Below are positions 50,613 through 58,879 of a stretch of DNA of 64,000 nt, piece after piece. Made by a program: the position numbers and the translations under genes. The stretch is from the NCBI RefSeq assembly GCF_013085345.1, contig NZ_JABFAJ010000003.1, positions 310,001-374,000 on the forward strand, in the 5' to 3' direction. This DNA comes from Isoptericola sediminis (GTDB lineage: Bacteria > Actinomycetota > Actinomycetes > Actinomycetales > Cellulomonadaceae). Within the stretch, counting starts at the first letter, position 1, and every line of letters begins with the position of its first letter. The notes under the pieces are model-generated. The model searched no databases. It was not told where the DNA came from and saw only the letters and a list, made by a program, of their open reading frames with translations.

Positions 50613-52370
50613 ATGGCGCGCACCACAGTGGGTGAGGACTACGACGTCCTCGTCATCGGATCCGGGTTCGGCGGCAGCGTGGCGGCGCTGCGGCTCACCG
50701 AGCGGGGCTACCGCGTCGGTGTCCTCGAGGCGGGTCGGCGGTTCGCCGACCACGAGCTGCCCCGCACGTCGTGGGACCTGCGGCGCTTCCTCTGGGCACC
50801 TGCGCTCGGGTGCTTCGGCATCCAGCGCATCCACCGCCTCCGGGACGTCCTCGTCCTCGCAGGTGCCGGCGTCGGCGGCGGATCGCTCGTCTACGCCAAC
50901 ACGCTGTACCGCCCGGTCGGCAGGTTCTGGTCGGACCCGGCCTGGTCCGGCATCACCGACTGGGAGTCCGAGCTGCAGCCCCACTACGACCAGGCCGAAC
51001 GCATGCTCGGCGTCGTCGACTACGGACGCACCACACCGGCCGACGAGGTCATGCGTGACGTCGCCCGGAGCATGGGCGTCGAGTCCACCAGCCGCACCGC
51101 ACGCGTCGGGGTCTATCTCGGGGACGACGACGCGACCGGGGCGGCCGCCGGGCCGCGGGACCCGTACTTCGGCGGGATCGGCCCGGACCGGAGCCCCTGT
51201 CGGCACTGCGGCGAGTGCATGACCGGGTGCCGGCACAACGCGAAGAACACCCTCGTCAAGAACTACCTCTACCTGGCGGAGCGCGGGGGCGCGCAGGTGC
51301 ATCCCCTCACCACGGCCACCGCCGTCGTCCCGTCCCCCGACGGGGGCTACGAGATCCGCACCCACCGCACCGGCCGCCCGTGGTCACGTCGCCGGACCCT
51401 GCGCGCCCCGCAGGTCGTCCTCGCCGCCGGCACCCTCGGCACGCAACGACTGCTGCACGCGATGCGCGACGCCGGCACGTTGCCCCACCTGTCGGACCGC
51501 CTCGGCGAGCTGACCCGGACGAACTCGGAGGCGCTGCTCGGGGCCGGCCTCCCCGCCAGGGACCGGCACGAGGCCGACTACACCCGCGGCGTCGCGATCA
51601 CCTCGGCGTTCGCGCCGGACGACGAGACACACGTGGAGCCGGTGCGCTACGGGCGAGGATCCAACGCGATGGGGCTGCTGCAGACCGTCCTGGTCGACGG
51701 CCGACGCCGCCCCGGGGACCGTGCCCGATGGCTCCGCTGGCTGGGAGAGCTGTGGAGGCAGCGCAGGCACCTGCCGTCGCTGCTCGACCTGCGCGGGTGG
51801 TCGCAACGGACCGTCATCGCCCTGGTGATGCAGAACCGGGACAACTCGCTGACGACGTTCACCCGCCGCGGTGCGCTCGGCCGGAGGCTGTCCTCCCGCC
51901 AAGGGACCGGTGAGCCCAACCCCGCGTGGATCCCCGTCGCGCACGACGTCGTCCGCGCGATGGCCGCACGGATGGGCGGCGTGCCCGCCGGAAGCATCGG
52001 CGACCCGTTCGACGTCCCGATGACCGCGCACATCCTCGGCGGGTGCACGATCGGTGAGTCGGCCGACACGGGTGTCATCGACCCCTACCACCGGGTGCAC
52101 GGTCACGACGGCCTGCACGTCCTCGACGGCTCCGCCGTCACCGCCAACCTCGGGGTGAACCCGTCACTGACGATCACGGCGATGGCCGAGCGCGCGTGTG
52201 CGCTCTGGCCCAACCGCGGGGAGCCCGACCGGCGCCCGGCCCCCGGAGGCTCGTACACCGCCGTCACCCCGACCCGCCCGGTCCGACCGCTCGTCCCCGA
52301 GACGGCTCCCGGGGCCCTGCGCCTGCCCGTCGTCGAGATCCGCACACGACGCGACAAGGCGACGCCGTGA
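50613..52370 (+). CDS. GMC-type FAD oxidoreductase, cholesterol-oxidase-like (ChoD type)
   Basis: A 585-residue flavoprotein with the Rossmann motif VIGSGFGGS (about 14-22), the GMC-like GAGVGGGSLVYAN, and a C-terminal GGCTIGES...VLDGSAVTANLGVNPSLTITA, which closes the FAD site. Cys196, Cys199, Cys202 and Cys206 form a ferredoxin-like C-x2-C-x2-C-x3-C, a feature of the ChoD-like branch but not of secreted cholesterol oxidases. No signal peptide. An alcohol or sterol substrate is inferred from the family only. It stands alone, with its own leaderless promoter. Confidence 0.88.
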   Translation: MARTTVGEDYDVLVIGSGFGGSVAALRLTERGYRVGVLEAGRRFADHELPRTSWDLRRFLWAPALGCFGIQRIHRLRDVLVLAGAGVGGGSLVYANTLYRPVGRFWSDPAWSGITDWESELQPHYDQAERMLGVVDYGRTTPADEVMRDVARSMGVESTSRTARVGVYLGDDDATGAAAGPRDPYFGGIGPDRSPCRHCGECMTGCRHNAKNTLVKNYLYLAERGGAQVHPLTTATAVVPSPDGGYEIRTHRTGRPWSRRRTLRAPQVVLAAGTLGTQRLLHAMRDAGTLPHLSDRLGELTRTNSEALLGAGLPARDRHEADYTRGVAITSAFAPDDETHVEPVRYGRGSNAMGLLQTVLVDGRRRPGDRARWLRWLGELWRQRRHLPSLLDLRGWSQRTVIALVMQNRDNSLTTFTRRGALGRRLSSRQGTGEPNPAWIPVAHDVVRAMAARMGGVPAGSIGDPFDVPMTAHILGGCTIGESADTGVIDPYHRVHGHDGLHVLDGSAVTANLGVNPSLTITAMAERACALWPNRGEPDRRPAPGGSYTAVTPTRPVRPLVPETAPGALRLPVVEIRTRRDKATP

Positions 52371-52476
52371 CGTCGCACCCCGGCCGGTGGCGGAGGGCGG
52401 GGTCTGCTGCACCGGGGGCCCGGGACGGCTCCAGACTCGATGACGTCCGTCCGCGCGGCCGCCGTCGGGTGCGGCG

Positions 52477-53778
52477 CTAAGCCGCCGTGTGCCGGACGAC
52501 CCACTCGGTGACGATGCCGACGACCTCGGGATCGACGGGGCGGCGCACTTCCTCGCGGTACAGCCGGAGGGAGGGCGTGCCCGGTTGGCGACGCAGCGTG
52601 TGCGACAGGTCCGGGATGCGGTGGACGGTGACCTCGGCGGGAGCGGTGGACCGGACGACGTCGAGGTCGTCGCTGCTGACCTGGAGGTCCTTCTCGCCGG
52701 TGATCGCGAGGACCGGGGCGGTGATGCGGCGGATGTCCTCGACCGGGTCATGGGCCATGTACTCGCGGACCCAGCGGGCGTTGACCCGGGCCCCGTTGAC
52801 ACGCGCGACGTCGGCCGTCGTGGCCTTGAGCCTGCGGTGGTTGCCCCGCACCCTGTCGACGAGGTCGATGCGCAGCAGGCGCATGACGGCGCGCAGCACG
52901 GCAGGAAGGCCGTCTCGCAGCCTCTCGGCCTGCTGCACGAGCACCTCCTCACCCGGACGTGCCGCACCGGCGAGGAGTACGACGCCCGCCAGGTGTGTGT
53001 CCCCCGCCGCGACGGCGGCGGCGAGCAGGGCACCCTCGCTGTGGCCCAGGACGACGACGCGAGCGGGGTCGACCCCTGGTTGTGACGCCAGCAGGGCTCG
53101 GGCAGCACGTGCGTCCGCCACGAGGTCCGACACGCCGGCAGCGCGCCAGTCTCCGGGGCTGGCGCCGACACCCCGCTTGTCGTAGCGCAGGCTGGCCACG
53201 CCGCGGGCCGCGAGGGCGTGCGCAAGCTGGCGGGAGACGTCGACCTGCAGCCGTGGGTGGCTGCCTTCACGGTCCAGCGGCCCGGAGCCCGGCAGCAGCA
53301 GCACCGCCGCACGCGCAGGACTGTCGGGACGGCAGACCGTGCCCGCCAGAGTCGCCCCCTCGGAGGTGAAGCGCACGTCGTGCTCGCGGATGGCTGTCGG
53401 CGGCGAGGACTCGGTCGTCACGCCGCGTGACGCGAGCGTATCGGCGACGGTGCGGGCGCCCTCGTGGCCGAGGAGGAACTCGTCCCAGCGGGCGCCACGC
53501 AGCTCGATCCGCAGCGCCGGCTGACCGCGCCGCACCGAGACGACGGTGCGACGCATGCGACCGCCCTCACGACGGCGCCACGTGCCGACCTTGCGCAGCC
53601 CGGGCACACCCAGGCCCGGCGCGCGGATCCCTCGTGCGGCGCGCATGCCGTCGCGCTCCACGGACACGGCGGCGACGGCGGCCCACGGGACGCTGATGTC
53701 GCGCACGAGCCCGGCGACCTTCTCGTACACGCTGAAGGACACGGACAGCTCGGACGGGGTGGAGGTGATCGTCGGCAT
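52477..53778 (-). CDS. PH-like domain fused to an alpha/beta hydrolase
   Basis: A 433-residue two-domain protein. Residues 1-120 have beta-strand alternation and VPWAAVAAVSVERDG typical of bacterial PH-like domains. Residues about 130-433 form an alpha/beta hydrolase with LLPGSGPLDREGS, GHSEG (Ser247), TGEKDLQV (Asp) and LSHTLRR (His), the dienelactone-hydrolase/peptidase S9-like type. A PH-like fusion to such a hydrolase is unusual. It is divergent from a winged-helix regulator, which probably controls it. Confidence 0.83.
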   Translation of the reverse strand: MPTITSTPSELSVSFSVYEKVAGLVRDISVPWAAVAAVSVERDGMRAARGIRAPGLGVPGLRKVGTWRRREGGRMRRTVVSVRRGQPALRIELRGARWDEFLLGHEGARTVADTLASRGVTTESSPPTAIREHDVRFTSEGATLAGTVCRPDSPARAAVLLLPGSGPLDREGSHPRLQVDVSRQLAHALAARGVASLRYDKRGVGASPGDWRAAGVSDLVADARAARALLASQPGVDPARVVVLGHSEGALLAAAVAAGDTHLAGVVLLAGAARPGEEVLVQQAERLRDGLPAVLRAVMRLLRIDLVDRVRGNHRRLKATTADVARVNGARVNARWVREYMAHDPVEDIRRITAPVLAITGEKDLQVSSDDLDVVRSTAPAEVTVHRIPDLSHTLRRQPGTPSLRLYREEVRRPVDPEVVGIVTEWVVRHTAA

Positions 53779-53789
53779 GACCTAGATTG

Positions 53790-53823
53790 TTCTCATCGAT
53801 GGAAGCATTGTCAAGATTGAGAA
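53790..53823. promoter_or_regulatory. Inverted repeat in the divergent promoter region
   Basis: TTCTCA (53790-53795) and TGAGAA (53818-53823) are perfect inverted half-sites spaced by 22 nt. A TTGACA (minus, 53812-53807) lies between them. Likely operator of the adjacent winged-helix regulator acting on both genes. Confidence 0.5.
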
Positions 53824-53835
53824 TGGTGAGTGACC

Positions 53836-54363
53836 ATGACGCTGTCGAGCCTTCTGCTGCACCCGGTGCGGCTGCGGGTCGTCCAGACGTTCCTCGGACG
53901 CGGCGAGCTGACGACCGCAGCACTGGGGAGGCATCTCGCCGACGTCCCGTCGGCCACGCTCTACCGACACGTCAACGCCCTGCTGGAGGCCGGCGTGCTC
54001 GAGGTCGTCGACGAACGCAAGGTGCGCGGTGCCGTCGAGCGCACCCTGGTCCTGCGGACGGCCCGAGCCAGCCTCGGTCCCGACGAGGCGGCCGCGATGA
54101 CCGCCGAGGAGCACCGTCGGGCTTTCGCCGTGTTCGTGGCCGGGCTGATCGGCGACCTGGACCGCTACCTGGCGCGCGGGGACCAGGATCTCGCGCGCGA
54201 CCGGGTCGGCTACCGGCAGTACGCCGCCCACCTGACCGACGAGGAGATGGACGACTTCGTCGCCGATCTGCGCGCCGTCATCGAGCCCCGGCTCGAGCTC
54301 GCGCCAGGCCCCGGCCGACGACGCCGACTGGTCAGCCACGTCCTGATGCCGGACGCCGACTGA
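53836..54363 (+). CDS. Winged-helix transcriptional regulator
   Basis: A 175-residue protein beginning LLLHPVRLRVVQTF, with ATLYRHVNALLEAGVLEVVDERKVRG as recognition helix and wing (about 38-64), similar to ArsR/PadR-like HTH proteins (helix_turn_helix_20 type). The C-terminal half is helical and probably dimerises. The ATG 53836 is chosen over GTG 53830; neither has a strong ribosome-binding site. It is convergent with the beta-lactamase gene, 4 bp away. Confidence 0.83.
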   Translation: MTLSSLLLHPVRLRVVQTFLGRGELTTAALGRHLADVPSATLYRHVNALLEAGVLEVVDERKVRGAVERTLVLRTARASLGPDEAAAMTAEEHRRAFAVFVAGLIGDLDRYLARGDQDLARDRVGYRQYAAHLTDEEMDDFVADLRAVIEPRLELAPGPGRRRRLVSHVLMPDAD

Positions 54364-54367
54364 CGGG

Positions 54368-55363
54368 TCATTCGAACGCGTCGAGCACCTCACGGGCCGC
54401 GGCGGCGACGAGTCGGTCGTCGTGGTCGGCGTCCGGCTGCCCCTTGTCGGAGAAGACGGCGAGCACGACGGGAGCGCGACCGGGCGGGGTGACCACCGCG
54501 ATGTCGTTGCGGGTGCCGAACCCACCGGTCCCGGTCTTGTCGCCCACGGCCCAGCCCGCGGGTGTGCCGGCGCGGATCAGGTCGTCGCCGGTCGTGTTGC
54601 CGAGGAGCCAGTCGTTGAAGAGGTCTCGGTCGTCGGTGTCGAGCGCCGCCCCGACGGCGAAGGCCCGCAGGGTCGCGGCCATGGCACGCGGGGTGGTCGT
54701 GTCGCGGACGTCCCCCGGGACGGCCTCGTTCAGGGAGGGTTCGTCGCGCACGGGCCGTGTCACGTCGTCGCCGACGGCCTGAAGGGCCGATCGGAGGCCT
54801 GCGGGCCCGCCGACGTCCCGCAGCAGGAGGTTGGCGGCGGTGTTGTCGCTGCGGCGGACGGCGGCCTCGGCGAGCTCACGGCGGGTCATCCCCGTGCTGA
54901 CGCGGTCCTGCGTCACCGGCGAGTACGCGACGAGGTCCGCCTCGGTGAAGGTGAGGACCTGGTCGAGCTCCGTGTCGTCGGTCGTGGCGAGCACCACCCC
55001 CGCGAGCGGCGCCTTGATCGTGGACGCGTAGGCGAAGCGCTCGTCGGCCCGGTACTCGACCTGCTGCCCGGACCCGGTGTCGACGGCGACGACGCCGAGG
55101 CGGGCGTCGAACTGCGCCTCCAGCTCCTCCAGCGCCCGGGCCACCTGCGGGTCCGTCGGCACCTCATCGCCGGGACCGGCGGAGTCGGGAGGCTCGGTGG
55201 CCTCGCGGCCGGCCACCGCCGCCGGTGGCTCCTCGGCCACGGCGGCGGACGACCCGTCGTCGGGGCCTTCCTCGACGGCGCCGCAGCCTGCCCCGAGCAG
55301 CAGGACGAGGACCGCCGGCAGGTACCGACGCGCGACGGTCCGGGATGTGGTGCGATCGCGCAC
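54368..55363 (-). CDS. Class A beta-lactamase lipoprotein
   Basis: A 331-residue serine beta-lactamase. It has a lipoprotein signal (hydrophobic 13-23, Cys27 as lipid site), a Pro/Glu-rich linker to about residue 70, then Ser114-x2-Lys117 (STIK), Ser172-Asp173-Asn174 (SDN), Glu208 with Asn212 (EPSLN) and Lys276-Thr-Gly (KTG). All catalytic residues are intact, so it is predicted to be active on penicillins, anchored outside the membrane. The GTG at 55363 has GGAGG 6-8 nt upstream. No blaI/blaR pair is near. Confidence 0.93.
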   Translation of the reverse strand: MRDRTTSRTVARRYLPAVLVLLLGAGCGAVEEGPDDGSSAAVAEEPPAAVAGREATEPPDSAGPGDEVPTDPQVARALEELEAQFDARLGVVAVDTGSGQQVEYRADERFAYASTIKAPLAGVVLATTDDTELDQVLTFTEADLVAYSPVTQDRVSTGMTRRELAEAAVRRSDNTAANLLLRDVGGPAGLRSALQAVGDDVTRPVRDEPSLNEAVPGDVRDTTTPRAMAATLRAFAVGAALDTDDRDLFNDWLLGNTTGDDLIRAGTPAGWAVGDKTGTGGFGTRNDIAVVTPPGRAPVVLAVFSDKGQPDADHDDRLVAAAAREVLDAFE

Positions 55364-55399
55364 GTCGTCTCCTCCTTCTCGCGCGGAAGGGCCTGGTCC

Positions 55400-55610
55400 A
55401 TGGACGGCTCCGACGTCGGCCGGTGGTCAGCCGCCGGGTTCGACGAACCGAAGTTCCCGACCATCCGGCGGGTCGGGCCCGCCGACCTCCACGCCATTCT
55501 CGATCACCGCGGACAGGCCGTCGACGAGCGCGGTCTTGCCGGCCGGGTCCACCTGTCCCGGGTGACCCTCGTGGGCCACTCCCAGGGTGCCCGGACGGTC
55601 GCCGGACCGT
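55400..55610 (+). pseudogene. Remnant of an alpha/beta hydrolase gene
   Basis: About 70 codons in one frame read FPTIRRVGPADLHAILDHRGQAVDERGL then RVTLVGHSQGARTVAG, which match the middle of an alpha/beta hydrolase including the GHSQG nucleophile elbow. Neither the N-terminal strands nor the Asp/His part exists nearby, and the frame then runs into unrelated sequence. I read it as a truncated, dead copy; a chance frame is possible. Confidence 0.4.
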
Positions 55611-55625
55611 GCGCGCTCGTGTGCC

Positions 55626-55672
55626 GAGCACCGCCGACCGGATGCCGGGGCCGGCGGTGCTCAGCGGTCTGG
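55626..55672 (-). terminator. Terminator after the tiny membrane ORFs
   Basis: An 11-bp perfect stem (GAGCACCGCCG with CGGCGGTGCTC) lies 22 bp downstream of the 29-aa ORF on the minus strand. Confidence 0.6.
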
Positions 55673-55693
55673 GCGCCTACAGCGCGGTCGGGC

Positions 55694-55783
55694 TCAGTTC
55701 CAGAGCCCGACCATGAAGAGGACGGCGCCGAGGAGGACGATCAAGGTCGTCCACCAAGCGGCCTGCTCGAGTCGGCTGGTCAT
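55694..55783 (-). CDS. Tiny single-span membrane protein (29 aa)
   Basis: A 29-residue ORF: ten polar/charged residues (MTSRLEQAAW) and then a hydrophobic span ending VLFMVGLWN. GGTGAGG stands 5-6 nt before the ATG. It lies between another tiny membrane ORF (53 bp upstream) and a terminator (downstream), which together look like a genuine small transcription unit. No family recognised; KdpF- or CydX-like size, but neither kdp nor cyd genes are near. Confidence 0.55.
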   Translation of the reverse strand: MTSRLEQAAWWTTLIVLLGAVLFMVGLWN

Positions 55784-55836
55784 GCTTACCTCACCTTCGG
55801 ATGTGTGTCAGACGTCTGTTGGGCGCGCTCGGCGGA

Positions 55837-55917
55837 TCAGCTCCACCACAGGAACAGCACGATCGCCAGCAGAGCGAGCGGGGCCAGCGAGAGCCAGCGC
55901 ACGGTGCGGGTGTCCAC
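55837..55917 (-). CDS. Tiny single-span membrane protein (26 aa)
   Basis: A 26-residue ORF from GTG 55917: a short basic start (MDTRTVRW) followed by an 18-residue hydrophobic span ending LFLWWS. GGGAGGTGA stands 3-4 nt before the start. It precedes the 29-aa ORF on the same strand. Like its neighbour it ends in an aromatic-rich C-terminus. Function unknown. Confidence 0.55.
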   Translation of the reverse strand: MDTRTVRWLSLAPLALLAIVLFLWWS

Positions 55918-56150
55918 GGGTCACCTCCCTTCGGTGTCGATCGGCGCCGACGGCCATGTCGCACGTCGGAGCAGCAAGGTGGTCGGCTCGCCCGCCTCGC
56001 CCCAGGAGCAGCCGGGCGGCGCGACGGGGCAGGACAGCTCGATCCGCGGTCTGGGTCGACGGCCCGGTGACGCTGCCGGGACCGACGTCGAGACTCGGGC
56101 CGTCGACCACGGCGCGGCCGCCGTGCACGTCGGTCGGAGGCCGGTCTCGC
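55918..56150. other. Region without recognised gene between tiny ORFs and epimerase
   Basis: A 233-bp stretch open on the minus strand, but its translation is Arg/Pro-rich without motifs. It probably carries the promoter of the tiny ORFs, though no clear -10 was found. Confidence 0.4.
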
Positions 56151-57113
56151 TCAGGACGGGGCGCGCTCACCGGCCGCCTGGCTCAGCTGGGTCGAGTACC
56201 AGTCGAGCGTGCTCTCGAGCGCTTCGAGCAGCGGCGTCGGGTGCGCCTCGAATCGTTGCTCGAACGCGGTCGACACCATGTTCTGCGGAAGCAGGTGCTG
56301 GTAGAACATCTCGGCGTACTCGGCCATGAACGTCTCGTCGAACGGTCCGTACGGACGGGCTTCCTCGAGACGGTGCACCCGCAGCGGGCGCCCGACCAGA
56401 CGACCGACCTCCCGGTGGACCTCGTCGGTCGTGACCGCCGGGACGGCAGGCAGGTGCCAGACCCGCCCGCCGTCCTCCTCGCGGGCCTCGCCCAGGGTGG
56501 CAAGTCCAGCGGCGACGTCCGGGACGAAGGAGTAGCTGTGCGGGAGGGAGGTGTCGCCGAGGGCGAGGACCGGCTCGTCGGTCAGCGCCCCGGGGAAGAA
56601 CGCACCGCCGAGGGTGGAGTTGACGACGCCCGGACCGAAGAAGTCGGCGGAGCGACCCAGGGCGACCCAGGCGTCGCCTGCTTCGTGCCGACGGAGGTAG
56701 AAGCTGTCGAGGTCCGCGCGCATGCGGCCCTTCCGGCTGGTGGCTGCCCAGGGCGTGCTCTCGGTGATCGCCTCCCCGTCGGCCTCACCGTAGGGGTACA
56801 GCGTGTCCAGCACCACGAGCCGGGCGCCGTGGTGCGAGGCTGCGCGGACCACGCTGCGCGCGATCCGCGGCATCACCTCCACCTGCAGGTGATAGGAGAC
56901 GTTGACGCAGTGGTAGAGGACGCTCGCTCCTTCGGTGGCCCGGAGCGCCTGCTCTGGATCCGTGAGGTCGGCTCGACGCAGTTCCGCGCCGGCGGGCGCC
57001 TCGACGGCGCTGCGGTCGACCACTCGGACACGATGACCTCGGGTCACCAGCGCTCGCGCGAGAGTGGTGCCGGCCGGGCCGGCACCAAGGACGACGTGCA
57101 GGGAACTGTTCAT
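56151..57113 (-). CDS. NAD-dependent epimerase/dehydratase family protein (extended SDR)
   Basis: A 320-residue atypical extended SDR. The N-terminal nucleotide motif VLGAGPAGTTLA departs from GxxGxxG spacing only slightly; the active-site region has LDTLYPYGEA. The C-terminal half binds substrate. Members are often annotated as NAD(P)H-binding reductases. The ATG at 57113 has GAGGAG upstream. It follows its likely TetR regulator, which has a matching operator just before this gene. Confidence 0.82.
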   Translation of the reverse strand: MNSSLHVVLGAGPAGTTLARALVTRGHRVRVVDRSAVEAPAGAELRRADLTDPEQALRATEGASVLYHCVNVSYHLQVEVMPRIARSVVRAASHHGARLVVLDTLYPYGEADGEAITESTPWAATSRKGRMRADLDSFYLRRHEAGDAWVALGRSADFFGPGVVNSTLGGAFFPGALTDEPVLALGDTSLPHSYSFVPDVAAGLATLGEAREEDGGRVWHLPAVPAVTTDEVHREVGRLVGRPLRVHRLEEARPYGPFDETFMAEYAEMFYQHLLPQNMVSTAFEQRFEAHPTPLLEALESTLDWYSTQLSQAAGERAPS

Positions 57114-57128
57114 GAGGACTCCTCGGGG

Positions 57129-57146
57129 TGAGTGAATGGTCAGTCA
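57129..57146. promoter_or_regulatory. TetR operator before the epimerase gene
   Basis: TGAGTG-N6-CAGTCA differs by one base from the operator at 57871-57888. It lies 16 bp before the epimerase ATG, so the TetR regulator probably controls this gene directly. Confidence 0.6.
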
Positions 57147-57263
57147 CTTAGACGGGCGAAAAAATGGGCCCGCCGATCTGCGGGCCGGCCATCAGTCGAT
57201 GACGACGAGGACTGCGTACGTCATCGGAAGGGCCGCGACGAGCGCGACCACGACGGTGCGCCA

Positions 57264-57869
57264 CTACGGCGGGCCATCGTCCTCGACCTCCTCCCGTGTC
57301 AGTGGCGCCGCGGGCGAGGGGTGGCGGATACCGCGACTGAGCGCTCTGGCCCACGACTGGTCGAGGTCCGGGATGCCCAGCATCGTGAGCAGGTGGCACA
57401 GCTGGCCCACCGCGACGAATCGCTGGACCTGCGCATCCGAGCCCCGCGACCGGGACTGTGCAAACGACGTGATGCGAGCGACCCCCCTGGTCATCGATGC
57501 GTGGATCTCCGGGACGTCGGACGCGCTCAGGGCGTGCACCTGGAGCAGGAGGAGATCGCGGTCTGCGATCAGTCGGGCGTAGGCACCCCCCATGGCCTCC
57601 AGCACATCGGCAGGTTCGACGGACGCAGAGGCGCTCGCACCTTCCTCCAGCGCTGCCTCCACCAGATCGAAGCACCGGTCGAGGGCTGCCACGAACAAAG
57701 CCGTCTTGTTCGGGAAGAGCTTGAAGACGTACGCCGGGGAGATACCCGCGTCCTGCGCGAGGGCCGTCGTGGGAGTCCCCAGGTAGCCCGTGCGAGCGAA
57801 CGTACGAATGGCGCTGTCCACCAGAGCGGTCCGTCGGGACTGAGAGGTGGAGGTCACGGTGCGCGCCAT
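57264..57869 (-). CDS. TetR family regulator
   Basis: A 201-residue TetR protein: HTH residues about 10-55 (ALVDSAIRTFARTGYLGTPTTALAQDAGISPAYVFKLFPNKTALF) and a ligand domain (about 60-190). The ATG at 57869 lies 7 nt after TACAGT on the minus strand, a near-leaderless start. A palindrome covers that -10 box, so it autoregulates. Its second target is the epimerase gene downstream. Confidence 0.9.
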   Translation of the reverse strand: MARTVTSTSQSRRTALVDSAIRTFARTGYLGTPTTALAQDAGISPAYVFKLFPNKTALFVAALDRCFDLVEAALEEGASASASVEPADVLEAMGGAYARLIADRDLLLLQVHALSASDVPEIHASMTRGVARITSFAQSRSRGSDAQVQRFVAVGQLCHLLTMLGIPDLDQSWARALSRGIRHPSPAAPLTREEVEDDGPP

Positions 57870-57870
57870 G

Positions 57871-57888
57871 TGAGTGACTGTACACTCA
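57871..57888. promoter_or_regulatory. TetR autoregulatory operator
   Basis: A perfect inverted repeat TGAGTG-N6-CACTCA. The N6 is the complement of the tetR -10 box, so binding would block initiation. Confidence 0.65.
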
Positions 57889-57930
57889 CTCCTGTCGGAC
57901 AGCAACCCCTCGGGACCATGCGTCGTCGGC

Positions 57931-58863
57931 TCATCGTGCGGGTGTGCGAGCGGGGCCGGTGCTGCGCGTCGTCCACCAGATGATGGTGGTGATGACGACC
58001 AGTGCGGCGCTCGGGATGAGATACGTGATCGAGCCGGCGGCCTCCGCCCGGCCGCTGAGTGCCCCGCTGACATCGGTGTGCAGGGTGGTGGCCAGCACCA
58101 GGCCCACGACGTTGTAGAGCGCGTGGAGCGCGACGGCGACCTCGAGCCCACCGGTGCGCCACGTGATGACAGCCATCGACCCGAACAGCACGAGGTACGA
58201 GGTGAGGATGTAGGGGTCGAGCGAGCCGTGGGCGAGCGCGAAGAGGACGGTCGTGACGACGACGCCGAGCACCGCACCCGAGCGGGCACCGCGGGTCCAC
58301 CCCCCGACGACCCGAAACACCAGGCCACGGAGCCCGTACTCCTCGCCGGCGGCCGCCAGCGGCGTCAGCAGCATGCCGATCACGAAGTACGCCACGAGGT
58401 CCGCGATCGTCCACGGGATCTGCTCGCCGGGCTCCAGCAGGGAGCTGACGGAGACCGCGACGAGCAGCAGCGGACCGAAGACCAGCAGCGTTCGGGCCAC
58501 GAGCCCGTACCGGAAGCGTCCGACCACGGAGTGCAGTGAGCGGGCGGGCAGTCCGTAGAGCCAGCGTTGCAGCAGCATGGAGTAGGGGATCAGCACCGCG
58601 AGGGAGAGGGTGCCTGCGGCATGCTGGAGCGGGGTGGACCCCGCACCTCCCATCAGGTGCGCGTCGATGAGGGACGCACCGAACAGGAACAGCTGGGCGA
58701 AGCCGACGAGTCCGGCGAGCAGCAGCACGATGGCCAGCAGGCCGCGCGGGATGCGGCGCGCGTCGCCCGCGTACACGCGGTGGTACTCGACGTCGGCCGG
58801 CACACCGGATGGACGGGTCGGCCCCTCGAGCTGGAGGGGAGGGTTCTTGGTGGCGTTGGGCAC
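57931..58863 (-). CDS. CPBP family intramembrane metalloprotease
   Basis: A 310-residue membrane protein with about eight spans. All three CPBP motifs are intact: EExxxR (Glu174, Glu175, Arg179), FxxxH (Phe208, His212) and HxxxN (His247, Asn251). Family members cleave CAAX-type or bacteriocin-related peptides, or act in self-immunity. The GTG at 58863 has AGGAGAACC before it. It follows the 216-aa membrane protein by 16 bp, so the two form an operon. Confidence 0.88.
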   Translation of the reverse strand: MPNATKNPPLQLEGPTRPSGVPADVEYHRVYAGDARRIPRGLLAIVLLLAGLVGFAQLFLFGASLIDAHLMGGAGSTPLQHAAGTLSLAVLIPYSMLLQRWLYGLPARSLHSVVGRFRYGLVARTLLVFGPLLLVAVSVSSLLEPGEQIPWTIADLVAYFVIGMLLTPLAAAGEEYGLRGLVFRVVGGWTRGARSGAVLGVVVTTVLFALAHGSLDPYILTSYLVLFGSMAVITWRTGGLEVAVALHALYNVVGLVLATTLHTDVSGALSGRAEAAGSITYLIPSAALVVITTIIWWTTRSTGPARTPAR

Positions 58864-58879
58864 GGTTCTCCTGGTGAGG

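Noticed and set aside
55808-56170. Minus-strand 120-codon ORF covering the 26-aa membrane ORF
   Set aside because: Arg/Pro-rich without motif; the tiny ORF in another frame has a better start site and a clear hydrophobic span.
54422-56329. Plus-strand 635-codon ORF
   Set aside because: Mostly antisense to the beta-lactamase; only the short hydrolase-like segment is kept, as a pseudogene.
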